From assembly GCA_017521875.1 (NCBI GenBank), contig JAFXBH010000238.1, forward strand, positions 1-9,862: 9,862 nt of DNA, given 5' to 3'. The position numbers were made by a program, and so were the translations under genes. This stretch comes from Oscillospiraceae bacterium. Lineage in GTDB: Bacteria > Bacillota > Clostridia > Oscillospirales > Oscillospiraceae. This document shows positions 1 through 6,628 of this stretch, piece after piece. The notes below the pieces were generated by a model that was not told the DNA's origin, did not search any database, and saw nothing but the letters and a program-made list of their open reading frames with translations. Position 1 is the stretch's first letter. The number at the start of each line of letters is the position of its first letter.

Positions 1-2
1 AT

Positions 3-515
3 GCCCCCAATTTTTACTCGGAGTACCGGTATATCCTGGGCACACGGGGAAAGAACCCCCTGATCTGCATCGGGATCAATCCCTCCACCGCCCAGCCCGG
101 GGATCTGGATAATACCCTTAAGTCCGTGGAGCGGATCGCTTTGGGAAACGGGTTTGACAGTTTTATTATGTTTAATGTATATGCCCAGCGAGCCACGGAC
201 CCCAATGCTATGGAGCGGTCTTGCAATGTGCAACTGCACAGGGAGAATATGGAAGCCTTCCGCTATGTGCTTTCCATTTCAGAGAAACCTGCCGTGTGGG
301 CGGCCTGGGGTACGATCATTGAGAAGCGGGAATACCTTCCCCGGTGCCTTGCAGATATGCTGGCAATCGGACAGACCTATGGTGCGACCTGGTATTGCGC
401 CGGGGCTACCTCGAAGAAAGGCCATCCCCACCATCCGCTGTACCTGCGCAAGGATGAGCAAATCCGACCCTTTGATACAGAGGCTTATTTGAGGAGTTTA
501 GGTTATGGAAAATGA
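3..515 (+). CDS. DUF1643 family protein, 5' end cut by window edge
   Basis: The reading frame is open from base 3 (no start codon in the window) to TGA at 513-515 and gives 170 residues. The early segment reads NFYSEYRYILGT, then ICIGINPSTA followed by D-x-T and FNVYAQRATDP about 30 residues further on. This is the signature of DUF1643 proteins, which are usually about 160-180 residues, so probably only a short N-terminus is missing. The biochemical function of the family is unknown; I do not assign one. No membrane segment or signal peptide is visible, so it is probably cytoplasmic. Its stop overlaps the start of the next small gene by 11 nt, suggesting translational coupling. The in-frame ATG at 210 and GTG at 126 are internal, because the conserved INPSTA block lies upstream of both. 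Confidence 0.85.
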   Translation, partial: APNFYSEYRYILGTRGKNPLICIGINPSTAQPGDLDNTLKSVERIALGNGFDSFIMFNVYAQRATDPNAMERSCNVQLHRENMEAFRYVLSISEKPAVWAAWGTIIEKREYLPRCLADMLAIGQTYGATWYCAGATSKKGHPHHPLYLRKDEQIRPFDTEAYLRSLGYGK

Positions 516-678
516 ATGCGAAACCTGTTGGTATTACGATTATGACGAGGAGTATGACGAATACTACTGCAAGATGGATTTGGATGAGGACGAGGTTTAC
601 CGGCTTTATACCAATCCGAAACCCCATTGCCCTTACTACCGGCAGGGGGATGACTATACATTGGCAAGGAGACAGTGA
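505..678 (+). CDS. Small acidic four-cysteine protein (DUF6472-like)
   Basis: This 57-residue gene starts at ATG 505, eight bases after a GAGGAG ribosome binding site at 491-496, and ends in TGA immediately before the next ATG at 679. It is strongly acidic and tyrosine-rich, with Cys5, Cys8, Cys22 and Cys42 in a CxxC...C...C layout (start ENECETCWYY, middle YYCKMDLDEDE, end HCPYYRQGDDY). From memory it matches the small Clostridia family DUF6472, which carries the same YDEEYxxYxC, DLDEDE and CPYY blocks; this could not be verified here. The cysteine spacing would suit a small zinc-binding knuckle, which is inference. No function is known. It overlaps the DUF1643 gene by 11 nt and abuts the lipoprotein gene, so all three are probably translated from one message. 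Confidence 0.78.
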   Translation: MENECETCWYYDYDEEYDEYYCKMDLDEDEVYRLYTNPKPHCPYYRQGDDYTLARRQ

Positions 679-2493
679 ATGAAACGGTTATGGCTGATTT
701 TGCCGACAGTGATCCTGCTGGCGATACTTTTGCTGACAGGCTGCAGAAAAGAGCAGCCGCAGATGCCTACAGAACCTTCCGCTCCGGAGGAAGAAACCAA
801 AGGCCTGGTAGTGAAAGATAGCGCAGTAGAGCAGCAGACCGGCGGTGCAGTGTCGGTTTATGCACTGCCAAAGGATACATATTTTGATTTGGCCGGAATG
901 GGCAGCCACCTGCTGACTCTGGGTCATAACGGATTGACCCTGCTGACAGGTGAAAAGGGAGAGGTTCTGGCTACTTTGCCAACCACGGAAATTACACCGT
1001 TGACTGTGATGGATACGGCGGTGACCGGCCTTGCATACTATCAGCCCGGCACTCGGCAGGTAGTGGTACTGAATCCCCAACTGCAAGTGGTGACGCAGGT
1101 GGAAATGCCGGAAAATATCGTGGGCAACCCTGTGATCAGTTTGGTGCGGAATGAGGTGTTCTATTCTGCAGGCAATGAACTGCGGGGTCTGAACCTGAAT
1201 ACAGGCATTTCCCGGCTGATTCGCCAGCAAACTGCCGGTACACAAATCCTGTTGGGCGTGTACTTTGACGGCAAGGTTCTGTTGTGCCAAATGTCCAACG
1301 GAACAGAAACGGTGATGGCCTATATTTCCACGGAGACCGGTCAGACTTTGGGTAACGCCCAAAGAGTGTCCAATCTGCAGACATACGGAGATAACTTCTA
1401 TGCCAACTGGATGGACGGCACTGTGCGCCAGTCTGTCTTTGGTACAAGACAGGGGATGTATCATTGTTTCCTGGCGCCCCGTCCCGGTGAGGATGTAACC
1501 GGTGGACGGCAGTCTATGCTGGCAATGAACGGTATTGTGGACTATGTAAAAACCGCCGGTGGCGTGGAATTCTCTTTCTATGACCTGGATACAGGCAGAT
1601 GCACCTCCCGGGTGATGGTTCCCAATATGATGATGCCTTCCCAACTGTGCTGCGATGGCAGCCGGATTTGGATTCTGACCGCAGATGAACAGAATGCTCT
1701 GTACAGTTGGGATATTACAAAATCCTCTGTAGAAGGTGGAGAGGACTATACCGGCCCTCTTTATACCTTGGAGAATCCCGATACAGAGGGCTTGGCCCAG
1801 TGTCGGGATAAGGCAGATGCATATGAAGTAAAGCACGGCGTCAAAATCTTGCTGTGGGATGATGCAGTGAAGCATACCGATGGCCATACATTTGTAAAAG
1901 AACACAATCCGCAGGTAATCGATGAGATGCTGGAGCAGATCGTATCTGTTCTGGAGAAATTCCCGGAGAAATTCCTGTTAAAGACTGTGGAAGCCGGCTG
2001 GATCCGGATTGCACTGGTGCAAAGCATTGATGACGGACAGAATATGATCCAATTCTGGAAAGAGGGAGACTGCTATGTGGTGATCTCCAGCCACGATGAT
2101 GTAGCCAAGTCTTTGATCCGGGGCATCGCCTATGGTATCGACAGCCATGTATTGGGCAACAGCCGGGATTTTGATACTTGGGATCAAATGAACCCCAAAG
2201 GTTTTGCCTATGCTTACGATGGGGAACTGAAGGAACGACCTGCCTATTTGGAGGGAAAAACCCGCGCTTTTGCGGATACGGTTTCTATGCGGTATCCGCT
2301 GGAGGACCGGTGCAGTATTTTTTACAATGCGATGCTGCCGGACAATCAGGAGATGTTCACTTCGCCCATTATGAAGGAGAAACTTCTCCGTGTTTGTACC
2401 GGTATTCGGGAGTCTTATAACCTGGAAAAGAGCACCGATATCTATCCATGGGAGCAGTATCTCAGCGCCTCATTGGCATATGTCAAACAGTGA
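679..2493 (+). CDS. Secreted lipoprotein with beta-propeller-like and metallopeptidase-like halves
   Basis: The 604-residue product begins with a lipoprotein signal (Lys-Arg, a hydrophobic stretch, lipobox LLTGC with Cys22), so it should be lipid-anchored on the outer face of the membrane. Residues 23-60 are a Pro/Glu/Gln-rich linker. Residues about 60-355 show repeating short beta-strand patterns (for example LTLGHNGLTLLTGEKGEVL) like a beta-propeller. From about residue 365 the character changes to an alpha/beta module containing WDQMNPKGFAYAYDG (501-515), AFADTVSMRYPLEDR (530-544) and a C-terminal PWEQYL. This resembles the C-terminal module of putative zinc metallopeptidase-like lipoproteins of gut Clostridia, as I remember them. 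Where those carry HExxHxxD, this protein reads RGIAYGID (481-488), so the site appears inactive. ATG 679 has AAGGAG at 666-671, seven bases away, and abuts the upstream stop. The substrate or ligand is unknown. Confidence 0.9.
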   Translation: MKRLWLILPTVILLAILLLTGCRKEQPQMPTEPSAPEEETKGLVVKDSAVEQQTGGAVSVYALPKDTYFDLAGMGSHLLTLGHNGLTLLTGEKGEVLATLPTTEITPLTVMDTAVTGLAYYQPGTRQVVVLNPQLQVVTQVEMPENIVGNPVISLVRNEVFYSAGNELRGLNLNTGISRLIRQQTAGTQILLGVYFDGKVLLCQMSNGTETVMAYISTETGQTLGNAQRVSNLQTYGDNFYANWMDGTVRQSVFGTRQGMYHCFLAPRPGEDVTGGRQSMLAMNGIVDYVKTAGGVEFSFYDLDTGRCTSRVMVPNMMMPSQLCCDGSRIWILTADEQNALYSWDITKSSVEGGEDYTGPLYTLENPDTEGLAQCRDKADAYEVKHGVKILLWDDAVKHTDGHTFVKEHNPQVIDEMLEQIVSVLEKFPEKFLLKTVEAGWIRIALVQSIDDGQNMIQFWKEGDCYVVISSHDDVAKSLIRGIAYGIDSHVLGNSRDFDTWDQMNPKGFAYAYDGELKERPAYLEGKTRAFADTVSMRYPLEDRCSIFYNAMLPDNQEMFTSPIMKEKLLRVCTGIRESYNLEKSTDIYPWEQYLSASLAYVKQ

Positions 2494-2496
2494 AAT

Positions 2497-2540
2497 TATC
2501 CCCCGGAGAAGACCCGTTCTCCGGGGGATATTGATTTTAT
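2497..2540 (+). terminator. Rho-independent terminator after the lipoprotein gene
   Basis: A perfect 14-bp inverted repeat (2497-2510 pairing with 2517-2530, core CCCCCGGAGAA / TTCTCCGGGGG) encloses a 6-nt loop (GACCCG) and is followed by a T-rich stretch, TTGATTTTAT. It begins four bases after the lipoprotein stop codon and marks the end of the upstream transcription unit. The T tract is interrupted, but the stem is very GC-rich and should be strong. Confidence 0.92.
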
Positions 2541-2554
2541 CCACAAAAACCTGC

Positions 2555-2582
2555 TTGCAAAGGAACATAAACTTGGTATAAT
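2555..2582 (+). promoter_or_regulatory. Sigma-A-type promoter for the ktr-dprA-topA unit
   Basis: A perfect -10 box TATAAT at 2577-2582 lies 16 bases downstream of a -35-like TTGCAA at 2555-2560 (4 of 6 matches to TTGACA). Transcription would start near base 2589 and leave a leader of about 33 nt, too short for a riboswitch. It lies between the terminator and the ktrB start, exactly where a new unit should begin. No operator repeat is evident around it. Confidence 0.75.
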
Positions 2583-2606
2583 AAGGTAAAATACTCCACT
2601 ACGAAG

Positions 2607-2613
2607 AAAGGAG
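2607..2613 (+). promoter_or_regulatory. Ribosome binding site deciding the GTG start of ktrB
   Basis: AAAGGAG lies eight bases upstream of GTG 2622. The first in-frame ATG is codon 32, inside the first membrane helix, so the GTG start is the one supported by both spacing and topology. Confidence 0.85.
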
Positions 2614-2621
2614 AGAGGTCT

Positions 2622-4001
2622 GTGTTCAACGGAACAGGAAGTCTGCGGGCTTGGAAACGGTTCAGACGCTTGCGCTTGCGTACTACCCAGATTATTGCAT
2701 TGGTTTTTGCAGGGATGATTCTGCTGGGAACTGCGTTGCTTATGCTGCCTGTTTCTTCCAGAAGCGGTGAATCCTGCGGATTTTTCCCTGCTTTTTTTAC
2801 GGCTACATCTGCTACTTGTGTCACAGGATTGGTGCTTTTTGACACCTATACCCAGTGGAGTGGCTTCGGTCAGACGGTTCTTCTGCTGCTGATTGAAATT
2901 GGCGGCCTTGGGTTTATGTCTGCGGCATCCCTGGTGATTTTCCTGCTGCGGAAGAAGGTGGGACTCAAGCAGCGAATGGTGATGGCCCAGGCGATGAGCC
3001 TGAACGATATGCAGGATGTAGTCCGCCTGCAGCGCATCGTGATTTTTGGCTCAGTGGGTATTCAACTGGCCGGTGCTGCAGTGCTGACACTGCGGTTTTT
3101 CCCTCAGGTAGGCTTCCTTCAGGCGGCAATATGGGGCGTATTTCATGCTGTGTCCGGCTTCTGCAATGCGGGCTTTGATGTTTTTGGTTCCATTGCGCCG
3201 GGGCAGAGCCTGATTTCTCTCAATCACGATCCGGTGGTTCTGATTACCCTGATGGTGCTGATCACCGCAGGCGGCTTGGGTTTCTTTGTATGGGAAGAAT
3301 TGGCAAGAGTGAAATCTTTCAAAAAATGCAGTGTTTACACCAAATTGGTGCTGATTGCCACAACTACCATTACTTTGCTGGGCGCCATACTTTTCCTGCT
3401 TCTGGAATGGAACAATCCGGATACCTTAAAGAATATGCCCTTTGGGCAGAAAGTGCTGAACGCATTCTTCCAGACTGTCACATTGCGAACAGCAGGGTTT
3501 GTATCCCTGGATCAGGGCATGCTGACCGAAGCCGGCAAAGCGGTGTCTATGGTGATTATGCTGATCGGCGGATCTTCCGGTTCTACTGCCGGTGGTTTGA
3601 AGACAGTGACCTTCGTGGTTCTGGTGCTGTTTATCTGGGCAAAAGCCCGGGGTAAGAACACCGTCCATGTGTTCCACCGCACCATTCCCAATGAGAAAGC
3701 CACAGATGCGATGACGATTTTCTTCATTATGGCGGCGCTGGCGTTCTTTGGCGGATTCTTCATATCTGCTACCGCACCGATTTCGTTTGCAGACGGTCTG
3801 TTCGAATCGGTTTCTGCCCTGGCTACTGTGGGTGTTACTACGGGTATTACTCCCACGATGGGTATTCCCGCCCAACTGCTGATCATTCTGTTTATGTATT
3901 TTGGCCGTGTGGGCGTGCTTACTATCAGTTTGGGATTCTTGATGGGAAATCAAGCGGAAGAACGTTTCCGCTACGCAGATACCAATTTGTTGATTGGATA
4001 A
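2622..4001 (+). CDS. ktrB: TrkH/KtrB-type potassium uptake channel subunit
   Basis: This 459-residue integral membrane protein forms the K+-translocating subunit of a Ktr/Trk system. It shows the four pore-loop repeats of the superfamily, each with its filter glycine: CVTGL (66-70, G69), CNAGF (181-185, G184), RTAGF (289-293, G292) and VGVTTG (403-408, G404). The flexible intramembrane loop GGSSGSTAGGLKT (316-328), which gates KtrB channels, is intact. Hydrophobic helices flank each loop, and the N-terminus is short and basic (WKRFRRLRLR). The length fits KtrB (about 445-460) and is shorter than Proteobacterial TrkH (about 480). It starts at GTG behind a strong ribosome binding site and is the first gene after its promoter. 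The partner gating subunit follows 12 nt downstream. The symbol ktrB rather than trkH is a judgement from length and context. Confidence 0.95.
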   Translation: MFNGTGSLRAWKRFRRLRLRTTQIIALVFAGMILLGTALLMLPVSSRSGESCGFFPAFFTATSATCVTGLVLFDTYTQWSGFGQTVLLLLIEIGGLGFMSAASLVIFLLRKKVGLKQRMVMAQAMSLNDMQDVVRLQRIVIFGSVGIQLAGAAVLTLRFFPQVGFLQAAIWGVFHAVSGFCNAGFDVFGSIAPGQSLISLNHDPVVLITLMVLITAGGLGFFVWEELARVKSFKKCSVYTKLVLIATTTITLLGAILFLLLEWNNPDTLKNMPFGQKVLNAFFQTVTLRTAGFVSLDQGMLTEAGKAVSMVIMLIGGSSGSTAGGLKTVTFVVLVLFIWAKARGKNTVHVFHRTIPNEKATDAMTIFFIMAALAFFGGFFISATAPISFADGLFESVSALATVGVTTGITPTMGIPAQLLIILFMYFGRVGVLTISLGFLMGNQAEERFRYADTNLLIG

Positions 4002-4013
4002 GGAGGGCTAAAT

Positions 4014-4661
4014 ATGAAATCATATATTATTGTCGGTTTGGGTCGGTTTGGTACAGAAGCGGCCCGCCGGTTGTATGAACTGGGTTGTGAGGTGCTGGCC
4101 ATTGACCGCAGCACGGAACTGGTGCAGCAGATCAGTTCCTATGTCACCCAGGCGGTGGTAGGAGATGCCAGAGATAAGGAAGTGCTAAAAGCCTTGGGTG
4201 CCAAGGAATTTGATTGCGCTATCGTGGCCATTGGCAACAGCCTGGGCGATTCTGTTCTCTCTACTATTAATTTGAAGGAACTGGGTGTACCCTATGTGGT
4301 ATGCAAGGCATACGACGAGACCCACCGGCAGGTTCTGCTGAAACTGGGTGCTGATAAGGTGGTTATCCCGGAGCAGGAGCAGGCCAACCGGTTGGCCAGA
4401 AACCTGTCCAGCCCCAATGTGCTGGATTATATCGAACTGTCTGATGCCTACGGTATTATTGAAGTACCTGCTCCTGCGCCCTGGATTGGCAAAAGTCTGA
4501 AAGACTTGAATGTGCGGGCAAAGTTGGGCGTGAATATTATTGCCGTAAAGCAGGGTGACCGGATCAATGTCTCTCCCGGCGCAGATTATGAGATTATGCC
4601 CGGTGACATTATGGAAATCCTAGGGGATACAGACGCATTGACCAGGGTGCAGAAATTATGA
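4014..4661 (+). CDS. ktrA: KtrA/TrkA-type potassium channel regulatory subunit (RCK)
   Basis: This 215-residue cytoplasmic protein has one N-terminal KTN (RCK) Rossmann domain and one TrkA_C domain. The nucleotide-binding motif GLGRFG is at 8-13, the ribose-binding acidic residue is D31 at the end of strand 2 (VLAIDRS), and VVGDARD follows at 48-54. TrkA_C occupies about 140-215. Such subunits form an octameric ring under KtrB that gates it by ATP/ADP or NAD(H). In Firmicutes the C-domain often binds c-di-AMP, which I cannot confirm from sequence alone. AAGGAGG at 4000-4006 overlaps the ktrB stop and lies seven bases from ATG 4014. Its own stop overlaps the next start as ATGA, so translation is probably coupled. 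A single RCK domain fits KtrA rather than the duplicated TrkA of enterobacteria. Confidence 0.95.
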   Translation: MKSYIIVGLGRFGTEAARRLYELGCEVLAIDRSTELVQQISSYVTQAVVGDARDKEVLKALGAKEFDCAIVAIGNSLGDSVLSTINLKELGVPYVVCKAYDETHRQVLLKLGADKVVIPEQEQANRLARNLSSPNVLDYIELSDAYGIIEVPAPAPWIGKSLKDLNVRAKLGVNIIAVKQGDRINVSPGADYEIMPGDIMEILGDTDALTRVQKL

Positions 4662-5404
4662 TTGAGACCATTACTTCCCGAAAAAACCCTCTTATGCAGC
4701 AGGTGCGGAAATTGCTTACCTCCCGGAAAGAGCGGGAGAGTACGGGACTGTTTGTGTCAGACGGCACAAAACTGTTGCAGGAAGCCATTCGTTGGTGGCC
4801 TGGCCTGGATACGGTGATCCTTTCTCAGGATGTTGATATGGAAATTCCTCAAGGCGTGCGGGTGGTGAAAGTGCCTGCCGATGTGATGGAATCCATCTCC
4901 CCAATGCAGACTCCCCAGGGCGCGCTGTTTCTGTGTCGCCTGCCGGAGCGGGCAGCCTTTACCCCCAAACCGGGAATGTTATTGTTGGATGGTATACAGG
5001 ATCCGGGTAACTTAGGTACGATTCTCCGTACTGCTGATGCTTTGGAGATTCCGGTAGCCTTGCTGGAAGGTTGCGCTGACCCCTATAGCCATAAAGTGGT
5101 TCGGGCCAGTATGGGCGCGATATTCCGTATGGAAGTGGCGCAGACCACTTGGGCGGAAGTGAAAGCCACCTGCAAAGAGGCAGCCATTCCTGTGGCAGTA
5201 ACCGCCCTGAATGACAATTCTAAAGACATTCGTGATGCGGCTCTGCGCACTATGGCGGTGGTCATCGGCAGCGAAGGACAGGGGGTACGGCAGGAAATCC
5301 TGCAAGATGCGGACTGTTCCCTGATTATCCCTATGAATCCCAATTGTGAATCTTTGAACGCGGCCATTGCTGCCGCCATTGTTTGCTGGCAGATGAAAGG
5401 GTGA
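4658..5404 (+). CDS. TrmH/SpoU-family RNA 2'-O-methyltransferase
   Basis: The 248-residue protein has an N-terminal SpoU substrate-binding domain (about 1-100, with SRKNPLMQQVRKL and GLFVSDGTKLLQEA) and a C-terminal SPOUT domain that forms a trefoil knot and uses S-adenosylmethionine. All three family motifs are present: DPGNLGTILRTAD (115-127) with the key R124, IGSEGQG (203-209), and IPM...ESLNAAIAA (224-239). Length and architecture resemble Bacillus YsgA/RlmP and RlmB-type enzymes that methylate a 23S rRNA ribose, but the target nucleotide cannot be assigned from sequence alone, so no symbol is given. It starts inside the ktrA stop (ATGA), with a weak AGGGTG site eight bases upstream. Confidence 0.93.
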   Translation: MIETITSRKNPLMQQVRKLLTSRKERESTGLFVSDGTKLLQEAIRWWPGLDTVILSQDVDMEIPQGVRVVKVPADVMESISPMQTPQGALFLCRLPERAAFTPKPGMLLLDGIQDPGNLGTILRTADALEIPVALLEGCADPYSHKVVRASMGAIFRMEVAQTTWAEVKATCKEAAIPVAVTALNDNSKDIRDAALRTMAVVIGSEGQGVRQEILQDADCSLIIPMNPNCESLNAAIAAAIVCWQMKG

Positions 5405-5408
5405 GAAA

Positions 5409-6605
5409 ATGCTGGTTCATTGGATATGGTTTGCCCAATTGCAGGAAATTTCCCTGATGCAAAAGCACCGCTTGCTGGAACGGTTTGCTGATCCCCAGGA
5501 ATTGCTCTGCCTGAACAGGGAAACCTTGCAGGATATTGGTATTCAGAATATAGATTTAGGGGAAGCAGAGCAGATCCAGCGGCGCTGTGCCAAGAAAAAT
5601 ATCGGGATTCTGCCGATAACTGACCCGGCTTACCCCAGCAAACTGCGCAATACACCGGATGCTCCTATCATACTATATTATAAAGGTATCTTGCCGGACT
5701 GGAATGCAGTGCCTTTTATTGGCGTGGTAGGTACCAGAAAAGCCTCTGCCTACGGCTTGCAGGTTGCCCATCAAATGGGCAGCCAGATTGCCCGTTGCGG
5801 CGGCATGGTGGTCTCCGGTGGTGCCAGTGGCGCGGATACGGCATCTATGCAAGGCGCGTTGGATGCCGGTTGCCCCGTTATCGGGGTGTTGGGTTGCGGC
5901 GTGGATGTAGTGTATCCACGGCACAACCGCAAACTTTTTGAAACAGTGACCAGAGTTGGATGCCTGATTTCGGAATATGCCCCGGGAGAGCAGGGGATAC
6001 CCTGGCATTTTCCTGCCAGAAATCGGATTATCAGCGGTGTCAGCAACGGTATTCTGGTTGTGGAAGCACCGAAAAAGAGCGGTGCGCTGATTACCGCCAA
6101 CCATGCGCTGGAGCAGGGAAGGGATGTATTTGTTGTACCGGGCAATATCGACACCTTGACCTGTGAAGGCAGTAATGGCCTGTTGCAGGATGGCGCGATC
6201 CCGGTGCTCTCCGGTTGGGATGTTTTGCGGGAATACGAGTTCCTGTATCCCGGTAAACTTTCCAAGAATGGAAAAGGCCCTCTCTACGATGGTGAAAAAG
6301 CCTTACAAAAGGTAGCACAGATACCCGTTGTCCCCCAAAAGAACGAGGAAGAAACCGATACCTTGCAGAAAAAATACATTGACAACCGGGGCAATAGCAC
6401 TTATATTGAGTTAGAAAAAACGCATCCTGCCCTGAATCAGGAAGAGCAGGCTGTTTTAAATCAGTTGACTCGCCAACCCCAAGAACCGGCGGAGTTGATG
6501 GCGAAACTGGATATGCCCTCGGGAAAAGTCCTGTCAGCGCTGACGATGCTGACAGTCAAAGGTCTTGTGTATAAGCATCCCGGTGGTCGTGTCAGTCTGA
6601 AATAA
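5409..6605 (+). CDS. dprA: DNA processing protein DprA (Smf)
   Basis: The 398-residue protein has a short N-terminal helical domain (1-60), the Rossmann-like ssDNA-binding domain (about 65-275) and a C-terminal winged-helix domain (about 340-398, LNQEEQAVLNQL to the end). Signature segments are PSKLRNTPDAPIILYYKG, VGTRKAS (107-113), SGGASGAD (136-143), GCGVDVVYPRHN, FPARNRIISG (201-210), SGALITA (224-230) and VVPGNID. DprA loads RecA onto incoming single-stranded DNA in transformation and is kept in many bacteria not known to be competent. The linker at 280-340 is polar and charged. The motif at 136-143 has Ser where Arg or Lys is common, and AD where ID is usual. It starts four bases after the methyltransferase stop and precedes topA, the standard Firmicutes order. 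Confidence 0.95.
   Translation: MLVHWIWFAQLQEISLMQKHRLLERFADPQELLCLNRETLQDIGIQNIDLGEAEQIQRRCAKKNIGILPITDPAYPSKLRNTPDAPIILYYKGILPDWNAVPFIGVVGTRKASAYGLQVAHQMGSQIARCGGMVVSGGASGADTASMQGALDAGCPVIGVLGCGVDVVYPRHNRKLFETVTRVGCLISEYAPGEQGIPWHFPARNRIISGVSNGILVVEAPKKSGALITANHALEQGRDVFVVPGNIDTLTCEGSNGLLQDGAIPVLSGWDVLREYEFLYPGKLSKNGKGPLYDGEKALQKVAQIPVVPQKNEEETDTLQKKYIDNRGNSTYIELEKTHPALNQEEQAVLNQLTRQPQEPAELMAKLDMPSGKVLSALTMLTVKGLVYKHPGGRVSLK
6531..6555 (+). repeat. Inverted repeat / palindrome in the 3' end of dprA
   Basis: CTGTCAGC (6531-6538) is inverted as GCTGACAG (6548-6555), and a 12-bp perfect palindrome GTCAGCGCTGAC lies at 6533-6544, so the GCTGAC unit occurs three times in 25 bases. It lies in codons for LSALTMLT of the DprA winged helix, about 75-100 bases before topA. 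It could form an RNA hairpin or a protein site, but the repeated Leu-Thr codons may explain it. Confidence 0.4.
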
Positions 6606-6612
6606 TCCTACC

Positions 6613-6618
6613 GAAGGG
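6613..6618 (+). promoter_or_regulatory. Ribosome binding site pointing to a TTG start for topA
   Basis: GAAGGG is the only Shine-Dalgarno-like stretch before topA. It ends one base before ATG 6620, too close for normal initiation, but ten bases before the in-frame TTG 6629, an acceptable distance. Confidence 0.6.
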
Positions 6619-6628
6619 AATGATACCT

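Noticed and set aside
1..63. ATG at base 1 as the start of the first gene
   Set aside because: That frame stops at bases 61-63. The conserved DUF1643 sequence is in the frame starting at base 3, so the gene begins outside the window.
688..1905. A 405-codon open frame on the minus strand inside the lipoprotein gene
   Set aside because: Its product is rich in His, Gln and Cys with no recognisable domain, it has no good ribosome binding site, and the plus-strand gene has a clear lipobox, ribosome binding site and tight spacing. It is a shadow of plus-strand codon bias.
2583..2621. Possible K+- or c-di-AMP-responsive riboswitch ahead of ktrB
   Set aside because: The predicted leader is only about 33 nt and has no stable hairpin, far too short for ydaO/kimA-type or other known riboswitches.
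3426..3953. Minus-strand open frames inside ktrB
   Set aside because: They are antisense to conserved pore-loop codons, with low-complexity His/Gln/Arg-rich products typical of shadows.
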